Shown: one piece after another, positions 1-6,001 of the stretch
How positions within the stretch are numbered: the stretch's first letter is position 1
How the letters are laid out: each line of letters begins with the position of its first letter
NCBI GenBank assembly: GCA_027489915.1
Contig: JAIXZB010000221.1
Location: 1 to 12,963 of the forward strand
Direction: 5' to 3'
DNA from: Rickettsiales bacterium
GTDB lineage: Bacteria; Pseudomonadota; Alphaproteobacteria; Rickettsiales; UBA3002
DNA: 12,963 nt
Notes under the pieces: model-generated
Told to the model about the DNA's origin: nothing
The model's input: the letters and a program-made list of their open reading frames with translations, nothing else
Databases searched by the model: none
Program-made: the position numbers and the translations under genes

Positions 1-1
1 C

Positions 2-208
2 AAAGCCCTGCGCCCTGAAGAGTTGTGGAATGTTGACACAAAAACCGATGATGGCCGTCCAGCTAGCGGTAAAATTATTGCGCGCTATTGGAACAGTGAA
101 TGTAGTCTTGCCGACGATGGCGGTAACGCCAGCACGGATTTAAACGCCAGCTATAACCTTACCGACACTGACATAGAGTGCGCTTTTTACCTCCGTAATC
201 TATTCTAA
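2..208 (+). CDS. C-terminal part of a prepilin-like protein (5' end outside window)
   Basis: The reading frame is open from the first bases of the window to a TAA at 206-208, giving about 68 residues, so this is the 3' end of a gene that starts upstream. The fragment contains VDTKTDDGRPASGKI. A motif of the kind D-x-K-x-DDG-x-P-x-SG-x-(I/V) is common in the C-terminal half of prepilin-type (type II secretion / type IV pilus-like) proteins of alphaproteobacteria, and two cysteines follow, near the end. The diagnostic N-terminal prepilin helix is not in the window, so the family call rests on this motif alone. A TTG at 23 could be read as a start, but the frame continues upstream and nothing supports initiation there. 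Confidence 0.5.
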   Translation, partial: KALRPEELWNVDTKTDDGRPASGKIIARYWNSECSLADDGGNASTDLNASYNLTDTDIECAFYLRNLF

Positions 209-249
209 AAAATAATATCTAAGGTCACGTCAAGCACCATTGCTCACAA

Positions 250-264
250 TGAGGTAAAGCCTCA
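250..264 (+). terminator. Weak hairpin after the prepilin-like gene
   Basis: TGAGG and CCTCA form a 5-bp stem, extendable by one T-G wobble, around a short A-rich loop 42 bases after the preceding stop codon. No clear U-tract follows, so this is at best a poor intrinsic terminator. The rest of the spacer 209-363 shows no convincing promoter. Confidence 0.2.
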
Positions 265-363
265 CCAAAAATCATACTTTTTCTGTTGCAACCGCTTTCT
301 GTATACCGTCACAATCCTAACGCACATAGTGGTTATAACTGAATAAATTGAATGAGTTACTAA

Positions 364-1485
364 ATGCCAAAACACACCCACACCATGCGCTTTCCCAAAC
401 CACCCTCCGTTGAAACTCAGCGCGCATGGCAAAATCTCACCCTTGCTTGTGCAGATTGCTATAAAACCTATGCATCCGCGCTAGTACAATTTGCCGATGC
501 ATTGACAGGCCTTAAAACCGCCTACCCAAACCTTGAAAAAGCATGCACCCCTCACATCAACGAAATGATACAGCGAGCAGCACTATTTCAGAGCTACAAT
601 AAAGACATACGCGCACGCCAACACCTCGCAACCAACCTGTTCGCAGATGACTTCATCAGGCATGGGCTAGAGCAGTTCCAAGCCGTACAAGATGGACTCA
701 TGCTCCACATCGCTTCCGATAAAAAAACCTACGATGAAATGATAGTAGCGGCACGCACCGAATTAGTAGAACGCGATAAAAAACTACCCTACGAACCACG
801 CAATCTATTCGCGCAGCAATCCGATAAAGCCCTTACTGCAATAGAAGAATCGATCAAAACCCTAAACGATGTATCCGTAAACCTCACCGAAACGATGCTG
901 GAAATACCAAACGCCAGCACACACATGCACCTTGCCCGCAAAAACACCCCACAAACAAGTGCAGTGGCATCTGCAATCAAGCTCCGCGAACTATGCGCAT
1001 CGCACTTCGAAAATTGCGGCAAAGAGCTAGGTGATTATCTGGAGGCCTTCAACCAATCCCTGCGCGATTACCCAACACTGCGTAACAACGATAATGCACC
1101 CATCATAGAATCCATCACAAACGAAATAACAACTTACACAACCCTTGCCAGCCAATACCGCAGCCACTTGGATAGATACAAAGATGACCCCGCAACATTC
1201 GTGCAGCAAGCACTAAAACTCTACGAAACCGCTCTAAATGACACGGGTGCATTCATGGCCGAGCACATAAAAAACGTACAACAAGCAATCGAGGATATTC
1301 ACGAGGTATGCGAGCAATACCCTGCCTTAAATAAGGACGGAATGAACAGCTTCATCGCAACATCCTCAAGCCACAACGTAAACATCGAAAAACAGCAAGG
1401 AGAATTTAAAGACAAAGCAACCGGACTGCTTTACAGCATCGCACATTCCGATATGTCGCAAGGCACCGAAGATCGCAGCCGTTGA
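364..1485 (+). CDS. Hypothetical helical cytoplasmic protein, 373 aa
   Basis: I do not recognise this protein. It is a complete frame of 373 residues, rich in Ala, Glu, Lys and Asn, with long stretches that look alpha-helical (for example residues 90-180 and 225-340) and few glycines. It shows no signal peptide, no membrane segment and no catalytic motif. The start at ATG 364 has only a poor Shine-Dalgarno match (ATGAG about 8 bases upstream). ATG 385 (residue 8) is an alternative without a better site. The composition would suit a helical-bundle scaffold or an effector-like protein, but that is only an impression. Its stop codon is 2 bp from the stop of the convergent nusG gene, with no room for a separate terminator between them. 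Its codons look ordinary for the window, which supports it being a real gene. Confidence 0.75.
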   Translation: MPKHTHTMRFPKPPSVETQRAWQNLTLACADCYKTYASALVQFADALTGLKTAYPNLEKACTPHINEMIQRAALFQSYNKDIRARQHLATNLFADDFIRHGLEQFQAVQDGLMLHIASDKKTYDEMIVAARTELVERDKKLPYEPRNLFAQQSDKALTAIEESIKTLNDVSVNLTETMLEIPNASTHMHLARKNTPQTSAVASAIKLRELCASHFENCGKELGDYLEAFNQSLRDYPTLRNNDNAPIIESITNEITTYTTLASQYRSHLDRYKDDPATFVQQALKLYETALNDTGAFMAEHIKNVQQAIEDIHEVCEQYPALNKDGMNSFIATSSSHNVNIEKQQGEFKDKATGLLYSIAHSDMSQGTEDRSR

Positions 1486-1487
1486 GG

Positions 1488-2090
1488 TTACGCCGTAACC
1501 TTCGCCACCTGATCGAAATTCAGCTCCACTGGGGTCGAACGGCCAAAAATGCTCACCGAAACCTTCAGCTTGCTTCTGCCATCGTCGACATCTTCCACCG
1601 TGCCAACGAACGATTCAAACGGACCATCAGTAATTTTCACACTCTCGCCCATCTCGAATTGAACGGTCTGGCGTGGTGAATCCACCCCTTGCTGAATCTG
1701 CGCGAAAATGGCTTCTGCTTCGCGGTCGGTAATCGGCTGCGGGCGGATGCCTTTGCCACCCAAAAACCCCGTCACTTTCGGCGTGGTTTTCACCAGCTGC
1801 CATGTGGCATCGGTCAAATCCATTTTCACCAGCACATAGCCAGGGAAAAACTTGCGCTCTGCCTGCACTTTTTTGCCGCGACGCACTTCCAGTACATCCT
1901 CAGTTGGCACCACCACCTGCTCAATATTTTCGCTTAAGCCCTTCTGACCTGCCTGCTCCAGAATCGATTGCGCAACTTTCTTTTCAAAGCCCGAATGCGC
2001 ATGAATAATGTACCAGCGTTTCCCACGCGATTTACCGACATGGATATTGACGCTTTCAGCGTTCTGAGTTGCTTGTTCGCTTGCCATCAT
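1488..2090 (-). CDS. nusG: Transcription termination/antitermination protein NusG
   Basis: NusG binds the clamp of RNA polymerase, suppresses pausing, and links polymerase to Rho or to the leading ribosome (NusE/S10). The 200 residues show an N-terminal NGN domain (about 24-130) with RWYIIHAHSGFEKKV at 25-39 and ERKFFPGYVLVKM at 78-90. A C-terminal KOW domain follows (about 147-195) with GESVKITDGPFESFVGTV. NusG is usually near 175-180 residues, so this one carries an N-terminal extension of about 20 polar residues. The ribosome site TAAGGAGAGA overlaps the stop of secE. Two ATGs follow in tandem (2090 and 2087), and the second has the more normal spacing, so the protein may be 199 residues. 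It is translated in one operon with secE, 7 bp upstream. rplK, its usual downstream neighbour, is missing; a convergent orphan gene lies there instead. Confidence 0.97.
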   Translation of the reverse strand: MMASEQATQNAESVNIHVGKSRGKRWYIIHAHSGFEKKVAQSILEQAGQKGLSENIEQVVVPTEDVLEVRRGKKVQAERKFFPGYVLVKMDLTDATWQLVKTTPKVTGFLGGKGIRPQPITDREAEAIFAQIQQGVDSPRQTVQFEMGESVKITDGPFESFVGTVEDVDDGRSKLKVSVSIFGRSTPVELNFDQVAKVTA

Positions 2091-2097
2091 TCTCTCC

Positions 2098-2289
2098 TTA
2101 TTTTCCTAAACCTAAAATCGCCGAAACACCCCAACCAAGCAGCGAATCAACGAGCATAAAAAACACGGCAAACACGGCCGATAATACCAGCACCAGCATA
2201 GTGCTCGCCATGGTTTCACGACGTGTTGGCCAAGTTACCTTGTGCATCTCTTGGCGCACTTCGCGTATAAACTTTGCAGGACTTGTCAT
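2098..2289 (-). CDS. secE: Preprotein translocase subunit SecE
   Basis: SecE is the small essential subunit that clamps the SecY channel of the SecYEG translocon in the inner membrane. The 63-residue protein has the family's amphipathic stretch FIREVRQEMHKVTWPTRRET (residues 7-26), in which the TWP motif is diagnostic, followed by one membrane segment at about 29-55. This is the short single-span form typical of most bacteria. I chose ATG 2289 because GAGGG lies 7 to 8 bases upstream and homology to SecE begins here. A longer frame back to 2397 exists, but it would run through the terminator-like hairpin and adds residues unlike SecE. The gene is the first of a two-gene operon with nusG. Confidence 0.95.
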   Translation of the reverse strand: MTSPAKFIREVRQEMHKVTWPTRRETMASTMLVLVLSAVFAVFFMLVDSLLGWGVSAILGLGK

Positions 2290-2315
2290 CGCAGTGCCCT
2301 CAAAAAAATTCCCAT

Positions 2316-2340
2316 AAAAAAGCACACCATTTCGGGGTGC
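2316..2340 (-). terminator. Terminator-like hairpin with U-tract in the secE-nusG leader
   Basis: Read on the minus strand, GCACCCC and GGTGTGC pair (six pairs, one C-T mismatch) around the loop GAAAT, and six T residues follow at once. This is the form of an intrinsic terminator. The plus strand has no U-tract after the hairpin. No minus-strand gene ends upstream of it, so it sits in the leader of secE rather than behind another gene. It could attenuate the operon or stop antisense transcripts. Confidence 0.5.
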
Positions 2341-2349
2341 GCGGCTTGA

Positions 2350-2377
2350 CTTATACAGGCTTCGAGGAAGAAAGCAA
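2350..2377 (-). promoter_or_regulatory. secE: Possible sigma-70 type promoter for secE-nusG
   Basis: On the minus strand TATAAG (2350-2355) matches the -10 consensus in five of six positions. TTGCTT (2372-2377) matches the first three bases of the -35 consensus, with a 16-base spacer. Transcription would begin near 2343, a few bases before the hairpin at 2316-2340. The -35 is weak, so the call is tentative. Confidence 0.35.
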
Positions 2378-2410
2378 GCGCTGAGATTTACCCGCACTTT
2401 TACCAGTTTC

Positions 2411-2424
2411 TTACGCGTAACGCA
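2411..2424. repeat. Palindrome TTACGCGTAA with GCGTAACGCA overlap
   Basis: A perfect 10-bp palindrome (2411-2420) lies in the spacer between the divergent secE and the exported-protein gene. The overlapping 10-mer GCGTAACGCA (2415-2424) recurs at 5969-5978, upstream of the first STAS gene. It may be a binding site or a coincidence. Confidence 0.2.
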
Positions 2425-2457
2425 GCCTATCGCACTGCTTTCTTACACGCAACCCCG

Positions 2458-2497
2458 CATGGTCTGCTCCTAAACACACCAACAGGAGCCGACCATG
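2458..2497 (+). promoter_or_regulatory. Hairpin sequestering the ribosome site and start codon
   Basis: CATGGTCTGCTCCT (2458-2471) pairs with AGGAGCCGACCATG (2484-2497) in 13 of 14 positions, with a single T-C mismatch (2465/2490), around the A/C-rich loop 2472-2483. The 3' arm contains the complete Shine-Dalgarno AGGAG (2484-2488) and the AUG start (2495-2497) of the exported protein that follows. In the folded mRNA both would be hidden from the ribosome. Such an arrangement is known for RNA thermometers and other translational switches. Which signal would open this one is unknown. As DNA it could also be an operator. Confidence 0.6.
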
Positions 2498-3034
2498 ACA
2501 CCCACCCTAAAATACACCCCAAGCTATCGCCCAAGCCCCACCACCGTGGTAGCCGTTAGCGCCGTCGCTACGTTATTAATGTGCGTATTAAGCGACACCG
2601 CATTCGCTGCCAATGCACGCTCCAACGCAGGGCTTGCCACCAACAACGAAACCTATATTGGCTTTGGCAACAACATGGAAACCGATACCAGCTTAAGCAG
2701 CGCCAGCCGTAGTACCGTGCATAATCGCCCACTTGCGGTCGATAGCGGCTCTTATGCCAATAGCCACGAACCACAGCGCTACGAATACATCACTAGCGCC
2801 CCCGCCACCAGCTACGACGCTCCGCGCACCGTTACCACCACCACCCGCCGCGGTAACACCACCACCGTGGTTAAAGAAAGCGATTCACCCTGCTGCGAAC
2901 ACAGCACCTACCGTACCGATGATGTAAACGCCCGCGCCGATGCAGGCACCAGCATCACCCACCCCATCGTTCCCGCCCCACCAATCTATTCCAATGCCAC
3001 AGGCGGCGTAAAAATCATTCGCACCAATAACTAA
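2495..3034 (+). CDS. Small exported Ser/Thr-rich protein, unknown function
   Basis: I do not recognise a family for this 179-residue protein. A signal peptide is visible: a basic N-region, a hydrophobic stretch VVAVSAVATLLMCVL (about 18-32) and a likely signal peptidase I site after DTAFA (about residue 38). The mature part is rich in Ser, Thr, Asn and Ala and has a Thr/Arg run (RTVTTTTRRGNTTTVV) and one Cys-Cys pair. It lacks predicted membrane segments and looks extended or disordered, so a periplasmic or surface location is likely. Start ATG 2495 has a good AGGAG six bases upstream, but that site is inside the hairpin 2458-2497, which suggests translational control. A strong terminator follows, so it is probably a single-gene unit. 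Confidence 0.75.
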   Translation: MTPTLKYTPSYRPSPTTVVAVSAVATLLMCVLSDTAFAANARSNAGLATNNETYIGFGNNMETDTSLSSASRSTVHNRPLAVDSGSYANSHEPQRYEYITSAPATSYDAPRTVTTTTRRGNTTTVVKESDSPCCEHSTYRTDDVNARADAGTSITHPIVPAPPIYSNATGGVKIIRTNN

Positions 3035-3049
3035 TACCCCCTCTCTGCC

Positions 3050-3080
3050 TACCCTCTCCCCGCGGGGAGAGGGTATTTTT
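3050..3080 (+). terminator. Strong intrinsic terminator after the exported-protein gene
   Basis: The 26 bases 3050-3075 are a perfect palindrome with arms TACCCTCTCCCCG / CGGGGAGAGGGTA, followed by TTTTT. The GC-rich stem and U-tract 16 bases after the stop codon make this a convincing Rho-independent terminator for the plus strand. The stretch resembles the CCCTCTCCC...GGGAGAGGG elements scattered in many proteobacterial genomes, so it may also belong to a dispersed repeat family. Confidence 0.85.
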
Positions 3081-3134
3081 ACAGGCAAAAACACCGCACT
3101 TGACCAAACCCACACCATCCGCCACGCTGCATCC

Positions 3135-3902
3135 ATGACAGCACACGCCTTACTCCACGAATTATACGAAAGCGCCACCCCCCGCGCCGAACGTTTTCGC
3201 TATGGCCTGCTCGCACTCGATGTATTGCTCTTCATCTACCTCATCACCATTTCCTTCACGCCAGAAGCCCGTTTCATCCCCTATGCCGATGCTACCTTCG
3301 CGCTCATATTCCTCACCGATTTTCTCGCCCGCTTCAGCCTCAAGCGTTTCAGCCTGCGCTACCTACTAAGCCTCGATGGTATCATCGATATCGTCATCCT
3401 GCTTTCCTTCGCCCTCACTTATTTCGGCTCGCATCTCACCTTCCTGCGTGCCTTGCGCTTCATCCGCCTGCTGCGCGGCAATGCCATCCGCAAACAGCTT
3501 TGCACCCACTCGCGGTTCTTCAACGACAACGAAGAAATCATCATCGCCACCTCGCACCTCGCTTTATTCATATTCATCATGACATCACTGGTGTTCGAAA
3601 CCCAGCATCGCAACAACGACAGCATCAACGATTTCATCGATGCACTCTATTTCACCGTCACCACCCTCACCACCACTGGCTTTGGCGATGTAACGCTCAA
3701 AGGCGATAGCGGCAAACTGCTGGCGGTTTGCATCATGATATTCGGCGTCTCACTGTTCATCCGCCTCATTCAGGCCATGTTTCGTGCACATAAAGTGCGC
3801 CATCACTGCCCCAACTGCGGATTAGAATACCACGACCGCGACGCCGTCCACTGCAAAGCCTGTGGCATCGTATTAAATATCAGGGATGAAGGGACTATTT
3901 AG
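3135..3902 (+). CDS. Voltage-gated-type potassium channel with C-terminal zinc ribbon
   Basis: This 255-residue inner-membrane protein has the six-segment plan of voltage-gated potassium channels. S1 is at about 24-42, S2 at 50-67 and S3 at 77-97. S4 (101-122) carries Arg at 105, 108, 111 and 114, every third residue as in a voltage sensor. S5 is at 135-154, the pore loop holds the selectivity filter TTTGFGDV (179-186), and S6 is at about 194-216. Behind S6 a cytoplasmic tail has CPNC (Cys225, Cys228) and CKAC (Cys240, Cys243), a four-cysteine zinc ribbon, within CGLEYHDRDAVHCKACG. From memory, similar ribbons occur on alphaproteobacterial channels of this type. The role is K+ flux across the inner membrane; gating by voltage is inferred. 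No Shine-Dalgarno is obvious before ATG 3135. The gene stands alone between two terminators. Confidence 0.9.
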   Translation: MTAHALLHELYESATPRAERFRYGLLALDVLLFIYLITISFTPEARFIPYADATFALIFLTDFLARFSLKRFSLRYLLSLDGIIDIVILLSFALTYFGSHLTFLRALRFIRLLRGNAIRKQLCTHSRFFNDNEEIIIATSHLALFIFIMTSLVFETQHRNNDSINDFIDALYFTVTTLTTTGFGDVTLKGDSGKLLAVCIMIFGVSLFIRLIQAMFRAHKVRHHCPNCGLEYHDRDAVHCKACGIVLNIRDEGTI

Positions 3903-3925
3903 TAAAATAGTCTGTTATTTAATAT
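3893..3925 (+). terminator. Probable terminator overlapping the channel stop codon
   Basis: GACTATTT (3893-3900) and AAATAGTC (3905-3912) form a perfect 8-bp stem with loop AGTA, followed by a T-rich stretch (TGTTATTTAATATT). The stem is AT-rich and the T-run is interrupted, so strength is uncertain. The TAG stop of the channel gene (3900-3902) lies inside the hairpin. Confidence 0.5.
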
Positions 3926-3928
3926 TTA

Positions 3929-3960
3929 TTTAACACTGAAGCATTACATTTGAGTGTAAA
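3929..3960. repeat. Imperfect dyad upstream of the 330-aa orphan gene
   Basis: TTTAACACT (3929-3937) and AGTGTAAA (3953-3960) are inverted copies apart from one extra A, separated by 15 bases, about 33 bases before the next start codon. It could be an operator or a leader hairpin. There is no clear promoter to anchor it. Confidence 0.2.
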
Positions 3961-3992
3961 TTAGGATTTGTATTCATTTATTGGAAATAATC

Positions 3993-4985
3993 ATGGGCGA
4001 TCGCAACAACGACAATTACACAGCAAGAGGCGCGGAACGCAGACCTTCAATGCATCAAAGCCTCAACGAAGAGCCTCAATTCAATTTCAATAATGAAATC
4101 AGACGCCAAGCGGAATCTCCACAAGCGGAATCTCCAAATGAATATTATGCTCAACAAAGGCAGCTTTTATCGCGCCAAAGGCTCGCCCTCTCAGATGAAC
4201 GAAACAGCAATCGGTACTACAGCAGGCAAAGTGTATTAAGCGTTCCTATTGAAAACAAGTTTATGAAGTTCCTTTTAGCTCCAATCTTTATACCAATCGC
4301 AATTGCAGAATGGCCAATAAAACAATTCAACATAATCCGCGAAGATAGGCGTATTAACCGCGAACAACAGCGACTCAACGAAGAAGAAAACCGTATTAAC
4401 CAAGCAGAAAGAAGCCTCAACCGCAATGAGCCAACAATCAGAAATGAGTCAACAATCAGAACTGAATGCGGTGACTTGTTTAGTGAATTTAGCAAAGCAA
4501 AATCGATTGAAACCAGAGCGCAAGAACACCTCGCATCAAGTAATCATGATCGCCGCGAAGCACTTGCCACAGAGGCGTATGTTCTAACTGGTGGCCTATC
4601 CACACATACAGCCCAAGAGCGTTTTGATCATTATCGAAACCGCACGCGTATCAACTCAAATGAAATAGTCCCTAGGTCTCAAGGTGGAACTGGTCGACCA
4701 CATGGAGTATCAACATACGTCCCCTCAGGACTATACACGCGCGCAGACCTCGAACGTTACATCGCACAAAAGAATGAAACCGCATCGATCTTACAGGAAG
4801 TTTCTGAGCGCCCCAATCTGGTTAGCAGGGCCCAACAACAAGCTCTGGCCATAGGCCGAACTGCCGTTGCATGCATTAAAGGTGAGCCATACGCGCCCAT
4901 CACAGCCACCAATGTCGAGGTTCCCGTCATTCAACGCGATACTCGCGACGCCGAACTCCAGACCCTAATACGCAATCAAAGATAG
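3993..4985 (+). CDS. Hypothetical protein with hydrophobic segment and coiled coil, 330 aa
   Basis: No family is recognised. The N-terminal 85 residues are polar, rich in Asn, Gln, Arg and Ser. A hydrophobic segment follows at about 91-108 (FMKFLLAPIFIPIAIAEW), long enough to enter a membrane. Next comes a charged heptad-like helix at about 115-148 (INREQQRLNEEENRINQAER), then a polar C-terminal half. There is no signal peptide. Two in-frame tandem duplications lie in the DNA: 15 bp at 4107-4136 (giving QAESP twice) and 18 bp at 4425-4460. I chose ATG 3993 over the in-frame TTG 3981 because GGAA lies 6 bases upstream. Its composition differs from the neighbours, with more Asn, Gln and Arg and more AT. 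This fits recent acquisition, and an effector-like or phage-derived origin is possible but unproven. It runs convergently to within 10 bp of the next gene. Confidence 0.7.
   Translation: MGDRNNDNYTARGAERRPSMHQSLNEEPQFNFNNEIRRQAESPQAESPNEYYAQQRQLLSRQRLALSDERNSNRYYSRQSVLSVPIENKFMKFLLAPIFIPIAIAEWPIKQFNIIREDRRINREQQRLNEEENRINQAERSLNRNEPTIRNESTIRTECGDLFSEFSKAKSIETRAQEHLASSNHDRREALATEAYVLTGGLSTHTAQERFDHYRNRTRINSNEIVPRSQGGTGRPHGVSTYVPSGLYTRADLERYIAQKNETASILQEVSERPNLVSRAQQQALAIGRTAVACIKGEPYAPITATNVEVPVIQRDTRDAELQTLIRNQR
4107..4136 (+). repeat. Tandem duplication of a 15-bp unit inside the orphan gene
   Basis: CAAGCGGAATCTCCA occurs twice head to tail without a mismatch. As 15 is a multiple of three, the frame is kept and the protein gains a repeated QAESP. 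Identity at every base suggests a recent slippage event. Confidence 0.85.
4425..4460 (+). repeat. Tandem duplication of an 18-bp unit inside the orphan gene
   Basis: AATGAGCCAACAATCAGA is followed directly by a copy with one change (C to T). The frame is kept and the protein shows NEPTIR-NESTIR, directly after the predicted coiled coil. Confidence 0.85.
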
Positions 4986-4995
4986 CAAGAACGAA

Positions 4996-5298
4996 TTAAG
5001 GCCGTGCAGGTCTGTTCGCCTGACGTGTAGCGCGGCGTTGTTGTGCTGCATCTCGCTTAGCAACAATATTGGCCTTCATTTCTTGGCGTCTATCTTGGCG
5101 CTTGGCTTTATTTTCCTGATGCTGCGCGCGCATGTCCTGATGCAACTCTTTGCGATCAGCATGTACATCCTTACGCTCTTGCACCAGCCCCTGATTACGC
5201 TGCTTAATCGCATCATGGCGCGCCTTGAATTCACTATTCTGTGCAAATGCCATAACGGGCGACAAAACCAATAAAACAGATAATACTGGTAAACGCAT
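4996..5298 (-). CDS. Small highly charged periplasmic protein, unknown function
   Basis: This 100-residue protein starts with a clear signal peptide (MRLPVLSVLLVLSPVMAFA, cleavage probably before Gln20). The mature 80 residues consist almost wholly of Arg, Lys, Gln, Glu, Asp, His and Ala, with no cysteine and no proline before the last few positions. It should form one long charged helix or coiled coil in the periplasm. I do not recognise a family; a Spy/CpxP-like chaperone was considered but no LTxxQ motif is present. The ribosome site GGGAGG, five bases before ATG 5298, is strong. The gene lies 29 bp downstream of the RsbW-like gene on the same strand and may be co-transcribed with it. Confidence 0.75.
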   Translation of the reverse strand: MRLPVLSVLLVLSPVMAFAQNSEFKARHDAIKQRNQGLVQERKDVHADRKELHQDMRAQHQENKAKRQDRRQEMKANIVAKRDAAQQRRATRQANRPARP

Positions 5299-5327
5299 AA
5301 CAACCTCCCTTGATTAAGCTTAAAACA

Positions 5328-5819
5328 CTATACCATCAAACCATTTGCGCTAAAATCAGAATTTGCCGAACGCGAACCTCGGCATATAACCTTGTTTCCT
5401 TTACCAACATAACGTACCTCATCAAACACACCGCAAGAGCGCGCAATGGCAATACCACGCCCATGCAAATCCGATGCTCTTTGCGTACAAAAATCCATAT
5501 AAGACTGCCAGTCAAATCCTTCACCAGCATCCACAATTTCTATTTCAACCTTGTCCTTCTCAACACCAATCTTCACCTGTGCTTCGCGCTGCGCAAATTC
5601 TTCAAGCGCCAAACGCTTTTCCACCTCAGCAACCCACTGCCCTGCTGTCACAAGCCGCGTCTTTTCTGCATAAGTAATACCTAGATTTCCATGCTCCACA
5701 GCATTCAGCATCAATTCATGAAGAGCACTTCGTGCCCGAGCAGGTTGGTCAAATAAAGCGGCTATGCGTATCGATAACGAAGTAACATCTTCAAGTGTAC
5801 GAAACGTAAAACAGTACAT
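5328..5819 (-). CDS. RsbW-like ATP-binding protein (HATPase_c_2, anti-sigma/STAS partner kinase)
   Basis: Proteins of this GHKL family (RsbW, SpoIIAB and many stand-alone forms) bind ATP, phosphorylate a STAS-domain antagonist on Ser/Thr, and sequester a sigma factor or another target. The 163 residues show the N box HELMLNAVEHGN (34-45, with Glu35 and Asn39), the G1 box VDAGEGFDW (96-104) and the G2 box HGRGIAIAR (119-127). There is no receiver or histidine-phosphotransfer domain, so it is a single-domain cytoplasmic switch protein. It diverges from a STAS gene whose DSAG serine is the expected substrate, and the two likely form a partner-switching pair. The target cannot be named, as no sigma factor gene lies in the window. 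The start at ATG 5819 has only a weak GAG about 9 bases upstream. Confidence 0.85.
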   Translation of the reverse strand: MYCFTFRTLEDVTSLSIRIAALFDQPARARSALHELMLNAVEHGNLGITYAEKTRLVTAGQWVAEVEKRLALEEFAQREAQVKIGVEKDKVEIEIVDAGEGFDWQSYMDFCTQRASDLHGRGIAIARSCGVFDEVRYVGKGNKVICRGSRSANSDFSANGLMV

Positions 5820-6001
5820 GCGTTTTCTCTATGGTAAGGACTAGCAATATAGCATGTTTTTCGCAGTCACATATATGCAACAAACATGCAAGCCTTGCAG
5901 AATAAACATGTGCAAAATACACTTATAAGTTGTAATACTGTGGCAACCAAAGCTCTATTGCGTCGTAAGCGTAACGCAACTTATCGTGAGAAATAGACAC
6001 A
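5820..6001. promoter_or_regulatory. Divergent intergenic region between ATPase and STAS genes
   Basis: These 182 AT-rich bases must hold promoters for both directions. TATAAG at about 5933 (plus) and TATATT within 5847-5855 (minus) are possible -10 elements, but I cannot pair either with a good -35 at normal spacing. An interrupted inverted repeat, TTGCGT (5958-5963) and ACGCAA (5974-5979), lies about 22 bases before the STAS start and may be an operator or a leader hairpin. Confidence 0.35.

Noticed and set aside
2290..2397. N-terminal extension of SecE (frame open to 2397, 99 residues)
   Set aside because: The added residues do not resemble SecE, they would cross the terminator-like hairpin, and ATG 2289 has its own good ribosome site.
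2341..2494. tRNA-Trp gene upstream of secE
   Set aside because: I looked on the minus strand for a T-loop GGTTCGAATCC, a CCA anticodon loop and an acceptor stem and found none.
3050..3075. Perfect palindrome considered as a transcription factor operator
   Set aside because: Its place right after a stop codon and the following T-tract explain it better as an intrinsic terminator.
5310..5684. Plus-strand frame opposite the RsbW-like gene
   Set aside because: The minus-strand frame has all three ATP-binding boxes; the plus-strand product has no recognisable motif.
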